Positions 34,037 through 41,854 of a DNA stretch of 64,000 nt are shown piece after piece. Below the pieces are notes generated by a model. The model ran no database searches and was not told the origin of the DNA. It worked only from the letters and a program-made list of their open reading frames with translations. Where the stretch lies: contig NZ_QVLR01000089.1 in the NCBI RefSeq assembly GCF_014822185.1, positions 1-64,000 of the forward strand, given 5' to 3'. The DNA comes from Azoarcus sp. Aa7 (GTDB lineage Bacteria; Pseudomonadota; Gammaproteobacteria; Burkholderiales; Rhodocyclaceae). The first letter of the stretch is position 1. Each line of letters begins with the position of its first letter. The translations under genes and the position numbers were made by a program.

Positions 34037-35149
34037 ATGACTACCAAAAACACGATTGACCTCGCCCGCCATTACTGTGTCAGCGATCTTCCTGGCGCGG
34101 CCATTCCCGCCAGCCGCCTACGCAACATTCTGGACAACTTACAGCAAGGCCGACCGCTCACGACACTTGCCCTGAACTATCTGTCTCAACTGGGGCTATC
34201 GGCGCTGCGTCGTTATGCTAAGGGCGAAATGACATACGACGAGTTCTGCGAGGCTGCCCCGCCGGAGCAGGCAATCCGCTTACAAGTCGCTGAAGCTGAA
34301 AGGCAGGCAAAGCGAACGGCATTGTTGGTTCAGGCTGCCGAACAGAAGGCTCGCGAGGCCGCATGGTTTGCCAAGCAGGAGGCGGCCCGTCGCGAGCGCG
34401 AGAGCGATCCGAAATACATCGCAAAGATGCAGAATCGAGCTCTCCGCGAGCGCTACGGGATCGACGAATTCATCGAGCAGGACTGCTTTGCGCAACTCAT
34501 GGACATCCTGCGCCGCATCGACAACGGCGACCGCCTGACGGACGACGACATCCTGTGGCTAACGACCGAGGGCCAGGATTACTACTCGGATGTTCTCCAG
34601 GAGGCGTTCCATGAACGCGAAGCCGACTTCTTTGCCGGCGAGTACCGGCGGACGGGCGACCCATGGAACGCGGTCAATGCCAGCAGTCATTACCGCAAGT
34701 GCAAACAAGCAGGAAAGGCCCATGAACTCCTGATCTCGATCCCTCCTGACCGGCAGAAGGCCCCGAAGCTAAAGTCGGCGATTGCAACCACCCACGGTGG
34801 CGTCATGCGCGACATGAAACGCTGGGAGGAAGCACTGAGGCTCGGGAATCACGCCTGCGCTCTCACCCCGAACGACTTCCGACCCTGCACTTTATTGGGT
34901 GCGGTTCATTTCGAACTTGGGCACTACGACGTCGGTCGTGACTGGTACGTCAAAGCGGTCGAGCGCGGCGCCAGCGAACGCTCCGTCGATCACGACCTGC
35001 GCGGCATTCTTCTCCGTGCCGACCAATCCAAACGCGACGAGATCAAGGCGTTCCTCCTTCGCGAGGACCCCGCTCGCTACTCTTGGGTCACGAGCCTCGA
35101 ACGGGGCAAATCGCGTTTGCCGGGAAAGCGAGCAGTTGGGTGCAAGTGA
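34037..35149 (+). CDS. Coiled-coil / TPR-like hypothetical protein
   Basis: The product is about 370 aa from the ATG at 34037; another ATG at 34019 is possible and neither has a strong ribosome site. Residues about 75-135 are charged and helical (EAERQAKRTALLVQAAEQKA) and likely a coiled coil. Residues about 210-340 contain degenerate tetratricopeptide-like pairs (KRWEEALRLGNHACALTPND, then GAVHFELGHYDVGRDWYVKA). The family was not recognised. TPR and coiled-coil regions point to protein-protein contacts. It is followed by the HicA-like gene on the opposite strand. Confidence 0.6.
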   Translation: MTTKNTIDLARHYCVSDLPGAAIPASRLRNILDNLQQGRPLTTLALNYLSQLGLSALRRYAKGEMTYDEFCEAAPPEQAIRLQVAEAERQAKRTALLVQAAEQKAREAAWFAKQEAARRERESDPKYIAKMQNRALRERYGIDEFIEQDCFAQLMDILRRIDNGDRLTDDDILWLTTEGQDYYSDVLQEAFHEREADFFAGEYRRTGDPWNAVNASSHYRKCKQAGKAHELLISIPPDRQKAPKLKSAIATTHGGVMRDMKRWEEALRLGNHACALTPNDFRPCTLLGAVHFELGHYDVGRDWYVKAVERGASERSVDHDLRGILLRADQSKRDEIKAFLLREDPARYSWVTSLERGKSRLPGKRAVGCK

Positions 35150-35181
35150 TCAACCCAGGCACCAATGAGAGTGGCGCCGAC

Positions 35182-35391
35182 TCACATTACACGCGACCGA
35201 TCGACGCTGCGCAGATCGCGACGGAAGTTCTCTATGGAACGATGATCGCTTGGTGACTTTGCCACGATCAGAACCCGAAGCCCGCTAGGATCGGTCAGAC
35301 GCCCATGCTTTGAGCCTCGCGCAAATTTCCAGCCATCACGGATAAGCTGCCGAATTAGCTTGTTGATGTCCTTATTCGAGCAGTATTTCAT
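35182..35391 (-). CDS. HicA-like small RNase-fold protein downstream of viperin
   Basis: The 69-aa product has the HicA/YcfA double-stranded-RNA-binding fold pattern: DINKLIRQLIRDGWKF, then GSKHGRLTDPSG with the catalytic-type His29, then VLIVAKSPSDHRSIENFRRDL. HicA toxins cleave mRNA and are normally paired with HicB. No hicB is adjacent. Instead the ATG overlaps the viperin stop (ATGA), so it is translated with viperin. It might be an RNA-binding partner or a toxin guarding the viperin pathway. The fold is fairly sure, the role is not. Confidence 0.75.
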   Translation of the reverse strand: MKYCSNKDINKLIRQLIRDGWKFARGSKHGRLTDPSGLRVLIVAKSPSDHRSIENFRRDLRSVDRSRVM

Positions 35392-36314
35392 GTGCGCTTC
35401 CCCACCGCACGGGGAAGGTAGCGTACGCTGAAACGCTCGTGCTCGAAGGACATGCTGGAAAAAGCTGCCTCAGCCCCCACCTTGAGGATGGGGGCACTGT
35501 AGGCATAACCCGTCCCCGGGATCCGACAGCTGTTCTGGAAGAACCGCCCTTTCGGATCGACCATCAGATAGGACTCACGCATATCCTCATTGTCTTCGGC
35601 ACAGAGGATCTCGGAGAAATTAGCATGGCGGGCGACAAACGCGGCGAACTGCAGGTCACTGACTACTAGGTTCTGATTCACCACCGGCAACATGCGCAAG
35701 ACTTTCCATTTGTCCGGGGCGAGATGCTGAATCAGCGCGCCAAAGTCTTCGCCGTGATTGAGTTGGTTGACCACCGTGTTGAGTTTGATCCGTAACTTTG
35801 GATGCCGCCGGCGGGCGCGGAGCAGATTCGCAAGCAACTCATCCAGATCGAGCAATCGGCCAAGACGATCCACCCGGCCGATGACGCGATTGCTCGCCGG
35901 ACTCGCCGAATCGATGCTGATACCCAGCCACGTCAGTGCAGGGGCAATCTCGTCCAGCAATTCGCAGTTCAAGCGGCTGCCATTGGAGATCAGGGAGACA
36001 TCGAATCCCAGCTGGCGTGCCTGAGTGATGAGGCTGGGCAGGCGGTTCGCGTGCAGCAGCGGTTCGCCGCCAGCCAAGTTCAATCTCACCGAACTCCAGC
36101 CAAGGTGCCCTCCGAGCTGGTTGGCACTGTTATTCGGCCGAAAGAAACGGTACAACTCCTGCAACAGTTCCTCAGTAGCCCCACGATCGTGGATCACCTC
36201 GCGAGTGCAGGCATCCTCTGTCCAGGTTGCGTAACAGTACTGGCACCGGTAGTTGCAGGCTTCGGTGAGATGCCAGTTTATGACCAGCTCGCCGATTGGA
36301 TTGGTGGCATTCAT
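35388..36314 (-). CDS. Prokaryotic viperin (antiviral radical SAM nucleotide synthase)
   Basis: Start at the ATG at 36314 with AAGGAG eight bases upstream gives 308 aa, a typical length for prokaryotic viperins. The radical-SAM motif NWHLTEACNYRCQYCYA (13-29) holds the iron-sulphur Cys 20, 24 and 27 in the viperin context. LNLAGGEPLL, SLISNGS and WLGISIDS follow. The C-terminal block has WKVLRMLPV and MRESYLMVDPKGRFFQNS, characteristic of the family. These enzymes turn CTP, GTP or UTP into 3'-deoxy-3',4'-didehydro nucleotides that terminate phage RNA chains. Here no nucleotide kinase is nearby, but a HicA-like gene overlaps downstream and an ankyrin protein is divergent upstream. Confidence 0.93.
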   Translation of the reverse strand: MNATNPIGELVINWHLTEACNYRCQYCYATWTEDACTREVIHDRGATEELLQELYRFFRPNNSANQLGGHLGWSSVRLNLAGGEPLLHANRLPSLITQARQLGFDVSLISNGSRLNCELLDEIAPALTWLGISIDSASPASNRVIGRVDRLGRLLDLDELLANLLRARRRHPKLRIKLNTVVNQLNHGEDFGALIQHLAPDKWKVLRMLPVVNQNLVVSDLQFAAFVARHANFSEILCAEDNEDMRESYLMVDPKGRFFQNSCRIPGTGYAYSAPILKVGAEAAFSSMSFEHERFSVRYLPRAVGKRT

Positions 36315-36375
36315 GACGCGAACTCCTTGGGCTATGGGTCCGCGCAGGTTGTCAGGGCAGAGGAGTCCTCGGTAT

Positions 36376-36435
36376 GAAAAGCCCCGTACCCCCTGCCGAA
36401 AAGAGCCGATCGCTGTGGGGGGTACGAAACTTTTC
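36376..36435. promoter_or_regulatory. 18-bp inverted repeat between viperin and ankyrin genes
   Basis: GAAAAGCCCCGTACCCCC at 36376-36393 and GGGGGTACGAAACTTTTC at 36418-36435 are inverted copies matching at 15 of 18 positions, 24 bases apart. They lie in the only gap between two divergent genes, about 62 bp before each start. They may be a shared operator, or the arms of a hairpin. Confidence 0.6.
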
Positions 36436-36499
36436 ACTGGCAGGATGACTGGGCTCTGCAAGAATCAGGGCATCGTCATCAAGCCCAAGGAAGATCTCC

Positions 36500-39223
36500 A
36501 TGAGCTCCATCCCCTCGATCGAGGCCATCCTGCTGCAGGTTCATCAGAGCCTCGGGGGCTCTTCTTACCATACCAAGCCAAAGGACAACTTCGCTGCTGG
36601 GCAGGGGCGGCTGTCCAAGCACAAGAAAATGGGGCAGGAAATCCTCGAAGCCATTTTTGCCGCTTTGGATATGGATCCAACTGCCCGACTAGATTCACTG
36701 GGCGGCCTCGAAGAATTCGGAAGCGCGTACAAGTATCTTGAGGTGAATACTTGGACGTTCGCCGCCGACCAGCGTCAGGTCCTCTGGGACTTGCTCGGCT
36801 ACTTCTACGTTCCCGGAATCGCACGTCGCGCCGCGTTCTGGAGCCTTCCAGAGGCTTTGGACAAGGGCATGCCGGGCGGACGCTTCTGGTATCTGCCCGA
36901 GATCCGAGAGGTAAAGGGTGAGACCAGTCTCTATCTGCCCGTAGCTCAGGTAGTGGACTGGCTGCTGGATCTGCTGGGGATGCCACTGGAGGAATTCGTC
37001 GGTAAGCGCAGTCTGTCCTTTGGTGACACGGAGGAGCAGGCGTCCGAGCGGCTGGTGCGCACGCTCTACAACTGGCGCAGGGACACCACTCCAAACCCGG
37101 GCTCCTTCCAGGAATATTTCCCAGACGATATGAAGGTGGCGTTTCTCGGAACGTTTTCCCTTGACAGTGCTCACTCACCCGCCGAGCAGTTCGCCGCAGC
37201 TCTGGTTTTTGTAAAAGACAGAAAGCTGTCGGCCGATCAACTGCGCCAAGAGATCCCGATGACCGCGGACGGACGTTTGGAAGCCACTCTTGCGGGCGCA
37301 GCCGACACAGATGAGCAGGCCGCTTTTGTGACCATGCTTGCCGAGCGTTATGCAGCCCCCTCACCGCACACCATTCGACAACGCTTGCTGTTCGCCCGCA
37401 TGGTGCAGGGCGGCTATATCCGGCTGCTCGATGTGCTTTGTCCGCGAGTAGGTCGATTATGTGCCAATGCCAAACAGAACAAGGTATTGCAGTTGTTCGC
37501 GATGTACAAACAGGTCTACAACCTCACCATTGATGCTTGGCGCCACTGTCGTGATCAGGGCGAGACCGCAGAAAACGCCTGGTTCGAGGCCCACCTTCCC
37601 CGATGGCTCGCAGGCCTTTATCTGTCGATCCTGCCATCACAGCGGGAGACCGGTAATGCTGCGCTAGCCCAACTCCTGACCCGACGCTTCTGCGAGATGA
37701 AACCCGGCGCTGAGCTTGAGGATCATGTGGAGCCCGATGCGGAGTCGGTAGCGCTAATCATCAAGCGCAACGCCGAACGAATGAAGGCCATGAGGGAAGA
37801 ACTTCGGGCCGAGTCGCAGCTGGTCGAACGCCTTAGAACCGCTTCGCCATGGCGAGCACTACAGAATCAAAGTAGCTACTGGGTAATCAGCCAAATAGCC
37901 CAACGCGAAGATATCAGCCCACGCGCCAAGGAGCTTTCAATCCAGCGCCTACGGGAGTTGGCCTCCACGCCGGCGGAAGTTGTCCAAGCCATTATTCTCG
38001 AACTTGATCGCGACCTAAACGGTGATCGGACACAGCATCCCAGAGATGCTCGTAGCCGCGTAGAGACCCTACTCAACGAAGCCGAAGCAAGCCCCGGCTA
38101 TGATCTGTGGAAAGCCCCCATCCTGCAATACAAGGCGAAGCATCTGCTGGCGTGCAATGACTTTGACGGTGCTGCCTCACTGTACCGAGACGCATTAGCT
38201 GCTGGCCGTGAGCGTGCGTACGGGCCTCTCCGAGGCGAAGTCGGGCGGGATCTCCTGGCACTAATGGTGGCCAATCAGAAGCTGATTCCGGGGAATCACG
38301 AAACGTACTATCGGGAGATGCTGGCGGGCGGAATCGTTGAAGGGAGTGAGATTCCTAGCATTGAGGATACCGCCCGTTGGGCAGCCGAATATTTCTGGGA
38401 CACCCTGTACAAACCTTATGCCAACGTCGAGAGAAAGAAACCTCTGGCGGCCGATGAAACCGCGGAGTCCATTGGTATGCTCATTGCTGATGATCAGGAG
38501 GGCATTCGAAACTGGATCCAGCGCAATCGCAACAAATTCAACTCGCCACTACATTCCGTGACAGGTGATTCACTGCTCATGCATTGGATTAAGGGTCGGA
38601 CGCACTTCGTGAGATCGATGCCCATGATGCGGCAGATGCTCCCGTCCGATCTTAGAGGCGAACAGCAGCGCTTTGAAGTCATGCTGGAGCATTGGCGCGA
38701 GGCCGTCGCTTTACTGGCACAGGAAGCCCCGAAGCAACTGAACATTGCTGATTTTAAGGGCCAGACGCCGTTGATGCAGGTAACGGAGGACGGTGACGTG
38801 AAGCTGGTAACAACGTTCTTGAAAGCAGGGGCCGATCCCAATATGCAGGACTATCAGGGCAGGACGGCGCTGCACTCGGCCGTCAAGTCCCGTGTACCCA
38901 GCTGTGTCGATGCCATACTCGATCATCCCTGCGACACAAACAAAGTCACAGAAGATGGACAGTCCGCACTGCATACGGCCGTACGGTTTGGAAACGTGCA
39001 CGCTGTCAAGCGGTTGTTAAACGCCGCGCCAGTACTTTCGTGGAAGCGAGACCACTGGGGGGTTACGCCGTTAGAGCTTGCGGAGCGCTTCCTCGAAGAA
39101 CCACAGAGCCTCGAAGTGCTTGATGACCATCTGAAGCAGATTGGGAGGCGCAGTGCATCGAAGCGGGAATTGGAAGAAATTGTCAGCGTCTTGGAGCAGG
39201 CCACGCCGGTATCGCGCGTATAA
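36500..39223 (+). CDS. Large ankyrin-repeat protein divergent from viperin
   Basis: The 907-aa product has no recognised domain in its first 730 residues, which are mostly helical. Three to four ankyrin repeats follow at about 745-870: DFKGQTPLMQVTEDGDVKLV, then DYQGRTALHSAVKSRV, then EDGQSALHTAVRFGN and WGVTPLELAERF. There is no signal peptide. The ATG lies in a run AGGAAGATCTCC-ATG with AGGAAG upstream. Ankyrin repeats bind proteins, so the C-terminus may sense a phage or host partner. Position and the shared inverted repeat suggest co-regulation with viperin. The helical N-terminal part may be an effector or a scaffold, but the sequence does not say. Confidence 0.65.
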   Translation: MSSIPSIEAILLQVHQSLGGSSYHTKPKDNFAAGQGRLSKHKKMGQEILEAIFAALDMDPTARLDSLGGLEEFGSAYKYLEVNTWTFAADQRQVLWDLLGYFYVPGIARRAAFWSLPEALDKGMPGGRFWYLPEIREVKGETSLYLPVAQVVDWLLDLLGMPLEEFVGKRSLSFGDTEEQASERLVRTLYNWRRDTTPNPGSFQEYFPDDMKVAFLGTFSLDSAHSPAEQFAAALVFVKDRKLSADQLRQEIPMTADGRLEATLAGAADTDEQAAFVTMLAERYAAPSPHTIRQRLLFARMVQGGYIRLLDVLCPRVGRLCANAKQNKVLQLFAMYKQVYNLTIDAWRHCRDQGETAENAWFEAHLPRWLAGLYLSILPSQRETGNAALAQLLTRRFCEMKPGAELEDHVEPDAESVALIIKRNAERMKAMREELRAESQLVERLRTASPWRALQNQSSYWVISQIAQREDISPRAKELSIQRLRELASTPAEVVQAIILELDRDLNGDRTQHPRDARSRVETLLNEAEASPGYDLWKAPILQYKAKHLLACNDFDGAASLYRDALAAGRERAYGPLRGEVGRDLLALMVANQKLIPGNHETYYREMLAGGIVEGSEIPSIEDTARWAAEYFWDTLYKPYANVERKKPLAADETAESIGMLIADDQEGIRNWIQRNRNKFNSPLHSVTGDSLLMHWIKGRTHFVRSMPMMRQMLPSDLRGEQQRFEVMLEHWREAVALLAQEAPKQLNIADFKGQTPLMQVTEDGDVKLVTTFLKAGADPNMQDYQGRTALHSAVKSRVPSCVDAILDHPCDTNKVTEDGQSALHTAVRFGNVHAVKRLLNAAPVLSWKRDHWGVTPLELAERFLEEPQSLEVLDDHLKQIGRRSASKRELEEIVSVLEQATPVSRV

Positions 39224-39367
39224 CTGCGGTGAGGCTAGTTGCGCCCCAGTCGCATCTGCGCGCTGCTAGCCCAATCCCGCGGCGTGACGATCGCTCGATC
39301 TAGTAGCGCAGCACCTTTGCATTATGCTGCAGCGCGGATATGCGAGCTGCTACCAGACGAGTTGTAC

Positions 39368-40354
39368 TCAAGCTTCCGGCGGTATGTCGCTCATGCCGGT
39401 CGGCCTCCGCATTTTTTCTACGATGCTGCGCACGTCCTCCACGCTGACGCCAGCCTTGGTGAGGGCCGAGTCGACCACGCCTGCGCACATGACGATGAAC
39501 GCCACAAAGTCGCTACCGGAAGGCATCTGTGCCCCTTCGAAGATTCTAGATAGCTGGGGCTGATCTCGCACCGAAAACTCACCAAGCATGATTTTCCGCA
39601 GTAATGACGCCGCGTCTGCTGAAGCATTGACGCGGCCTCCGTCGACATGGGAAAGCTCTCGAATGACCAGGCGATTGACAAGCAATGATATGCATAACAT
39701 GTCAAATGCCCATTCGTATGCGAGTGATTCCCATCGCTCCCGTACTTCTACCTCTGCTTCACGCACCACGGCAGCATCTGCCGCAAGGTACTCCTCGGCT
39801 ATGCGCAAGCAGTAATCGAGCAGCGACAGGGGATCAAGGGGATTGACCCTGTGCGCGAGCGTGGGAGAAGCGACTCGATTTCCGAGCTTCTCGATTCGCC
39901 AACCGAACATGGCGCTCCCCGTAGCCACCGGTGTTGGCAACCATGGAGCGGCGAACTGTGGGATGAGATCCAAGCACCGCGATCGCATGTGCCCGTTAGC
40001 CGCTACCGTATCCAACGCTAGGAATAGATTGGCCAGCCGATTCTCCGAAATGATCGTTTGCCTAGTTGTTAGCAGCTGCTCGCAAAGAGCAACTTTCGGA
40101 GAGATGGAGCGAAGGGACATCAGCCTCCCCTTGGAGGGCATGCAGCGTCCCAGCTTCCAATCGGTTAGCCGACCGCTACTAACCACGATACCGCGATCCC
40201 ACAATGCGCACTGAAGATCGGCAGCGCGGCGCTCGATCTTGCTATCACCTCGACCGAACGCTGGAGGTACGGCCTCCAGCAATGTGCGATACCACGCCTT
40301 GATTCGCAGTGACTCGGTCGGGCGCCACGAATTCTCCTTACGCGGGCGTGCCAT
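39368..40354 (-). CDS. Hypothetical 328-aa protein
   Basis: I do not recognise a family. The N-terminus is basic (MARPRKENSWRPTESLRIKA), and the first 80 residues could hold a DNA-binding helix-turn-helix (LQCALWDRGIVVSSGRLTDWKLGRC). The rest is helical with a Cys- and Leu-rich centre but no clear membrane segment. CGGAG lies six bases before the ATG at 40354. It is divergent from the recombinase pair, with about 155 bp between, containing AAAAC/GTTTT half-sites that could bind a regulator. It may belong to the same mobile unit. Confidence 0.5.
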   Translation of the reverse strand: MARPRKENSWRPTESLRIKAWYRTLLEAVPPAFGRGDSKIERRAADLQCALWDRGIVVSSGRLTDWKLGRCMPSKGRLMSLRSISPKVALCEQLLTTRQTIISENRLANLFLALDTVAANGHMRSRCLDLIPQFAAPWLPTPVATGSAMFGWRIEKLGNRVASPTLAHRVNPLDPLSLLDYCLRIAEEYLAADAAVVREAEVEVRERWESLAYEWAFDMLCISLLVNRLVIRELSHVDGGRVNASADAASLLRKIMLGEFSVRDQPQLSRIFEGAQMPSGSDFVAFIVMCAGVVDSALTKAGVSVEDVRSIVEKMRRPTGMSDIPPEA

Positions 40355-40509
40355 ATTTGCTCCGTAAAACTATATCGTTTTGTGGAGTTTACAGGAGGAT
40401 TAAGGCTGAGGAAAGAAAGCAAAATTGTCCTCAGTGCAGACCGGCCTCAGCGGCTTATAGCCAAGCCGACCCTGCCACAGCCAACTTAAACCGTGATGAG
40501 GAGAATGAC

Positions 40510-41004
40510 ATGAAGCCAAGAAGCAAATCGGGGAGCAGTGTCACTAGCGAGCCCGCTTTCATCCGTCCGCTCGAAGGCGAAGGTGATCAAGTGCAGATTT
40601 CGTTCAGGATTGCTGCCACAGAGAAGAAGCGATTCGATGCAGCGCAAGCTGTACTTCGAGCGCATGGCAAAGACATGCCGCTGGCGGAGGTGCTGCGAGT
40701 GGCGCTTCGAGATGCCGCCCAGTACGTGGAGCAGCGGTATGGCGACGAGCGTGGGAACAGTCAGGAAGACGGCGAATCTCAAGCGTTGCACATGGCAGGC
40801 GCTGATGCTCCCAAGAAATCCGTGGAACATTCTTCCCGGCTTGCCGTGGAAGAATGGGGGGCTGATGAAAAAAATAGTGTTTCTTCCACAAGACCTGAAG
40901 CCCCCACCCCTCAGGGGTCGCGATCCACACAACGTGTGGAACGCGGGGGTGGTTTTGGCAGCGAAAATGAGGCCCACGACCTCAGTGAGGCCACCAATGG
41001 GTAA
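40510..41004 (+). CDS. Ribbon-helix-helix-like DNA-binding protein preceding recombinase
   Basis: Start at the ATG at 40510 with GAGGAG upstream gives 164 aa. Residues about 25-75 (VQISFRIAATEKKRFDAAQAVL, then MPLAEVLRVALRDAAQYV) look like a ribbon-helix-helix domain. The last 90 residues are hydrophilic and probably disordered. It overlaps the recombinase gene by 8 bp. Because that recombinase lacks the usual N-terminal arm, this protein may supply DNA binding for it, or act as its directionality or control factor. Confidence 0.55.
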   Translation: MKPRSKSGSSVTSEPAFIRPLEGEGDQVQISFRIAATEKKRFDAAQAVLRAHGKDMPLAEVLRVALRDAAQYVEQRYGDERGNSQEDGESQALHMAGADAPKKSVEHSSRLAVEEWGADEKNSVSSTRPEAPTPQGSRSTQRVERGGGFGSENEAHDLSEATNG

Positions 41005-41719
41005 GGACAAGCGAGCACTTACGGCGCGGTTGCCCCCCAATTGGCGGCAAACCATCTGGCGAGCGCTGTCTGCGGATAACACGCGATTGTTGAGCGCGGT
41101 GGCCGTCCTGCAGCTCACTGGTTGCCGCCCAGAGGAGCTGAAGGCGGGTGTGGCGGTCGCCTACATGCACGATGATCCCGCGCATGGCGAAGTTCTCGCG
41201 CTGACGATAAAGGGGGCGAAAGTCTCTGAGATTCCGGATCGCAACGGAAACTTGCACCAACGCGGACAGCCACAGCGGACAATTATCGTGTCGCTCTCAA
41301 GTGAGCAAGCGAGCTACTTGGCCGACCGAATCATGGACAACGGCGGCAATGCGCTCACCGTCGAATATCACCGCAAGGGAATCAGCGCTCGCCTGGGAGA
41401 GACCAGCCGCAAGGTCTTCCCGAAGCGCCGTGAGCATATCTCCGCCTACTGCTATCGCCATGCATTTTCGAGTGATCAAAAATCTGCCGAGATCGAACGG
41501 GACAAAATTGCCGCGGCCCTGGGACAGTTGAGTAACTACTCGCAGGGCGCTTATCAGGGCGCACGTCGCGACGAATCGGATTCCGGAACTCAGCAACCGC
41601 CTATTTTGGATGCAATGGCGACTCGCCCGGTCAAGCATAGTAAGAAGACGGACCGGCTCTTGCGCTTCAAAATCGCCACTAAGCGGCGGAAGGCTACGGA
41701 TTCTGGAGGACCGAACTAG
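40997..41719 (+). CDS. Short atypical tyrosine recombinase / integrase
   Basis: The 240-aa product from the ATG at 40997 is essentially a catalytic domain. The Arg-I box TGCRPEEL has R44, K72 lies in a beta-hairpin (LTIKGAK), and box II reads AYCYRHAF, so R154 is present but the usual first His is Tyr151. The LGH motif reads LGQ (Q177), and the nucleophile is likely Tyr186 or Tyr181. The tail is very basic. An earlier in-frame start would add up to about 45 residues that look like shadow sequence. It is coupled to the upstream ribbon-helix-helix gene. It could have moved the island, but the changed residues leave activity open. Confidence 0.7.
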   Translation: MGKDKRALTARLPPNWRQTIWRALSADNTRLLSAVAVLQLTGCRPEELKAGVAVAYMHDDPAHGEVLALTIKGAKVSEIPDRNGNLHQRGQPQRTIIVSLSSEQASYLADRIMDNGGNALTVEYHRKGISARLGETSRKVFPKRREHISAYCYRHAFSSDQKSAEIERDKIAAALGQLSNYSQGAYQGARRDESDSGTQQPPILDAMATRPVKHSKKTDRLLRFKIATKRRKATDSGGPN

Positions 41720-41766
41720 TCGATCCCATACGTGGCATGGACCAACTCCGTTGCAGAGCTGAACTG

Positions 41767-41820
41767 AAAAGGGTGGCGATTCTGGGTGGGGCTCTTCGCA
41801 CCCAAGATCGCTGCCCTTTT
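41767..41820. terminator. Bidirectional terminator between recombinase and brxL
   Basis: AAAAGGGTGGCGAT at 41767-41780 and a further TCTGGGTG pair with CACCCAAGATCGCTGCCCTTTT ending at 41820. About 18 of 22 positions match, with A runs on one side and T runs on the other. It lies between convergent genes, so it can stop both. Confidence 0.8.
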
Positions 41821-41854
41821 CCGCGTCCGAACTGGCGAACTCACGATAGAGCAA

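Noticed and set aside
35182-35391. A classical HicAB toxin-antitoxin pair
   Set aside because: No HicB-like frame lies beside the HicA-like gene on either side; the overlap is with viperin.
40538-40996. An N-terminal extension of the tyrosine recombinase
   Set aside because: The added residues are Arg/Trp/Ser-rich shadow of the ribbon-helix-helix gene in another frame; the ATG at 40997 fits the coupled start better.
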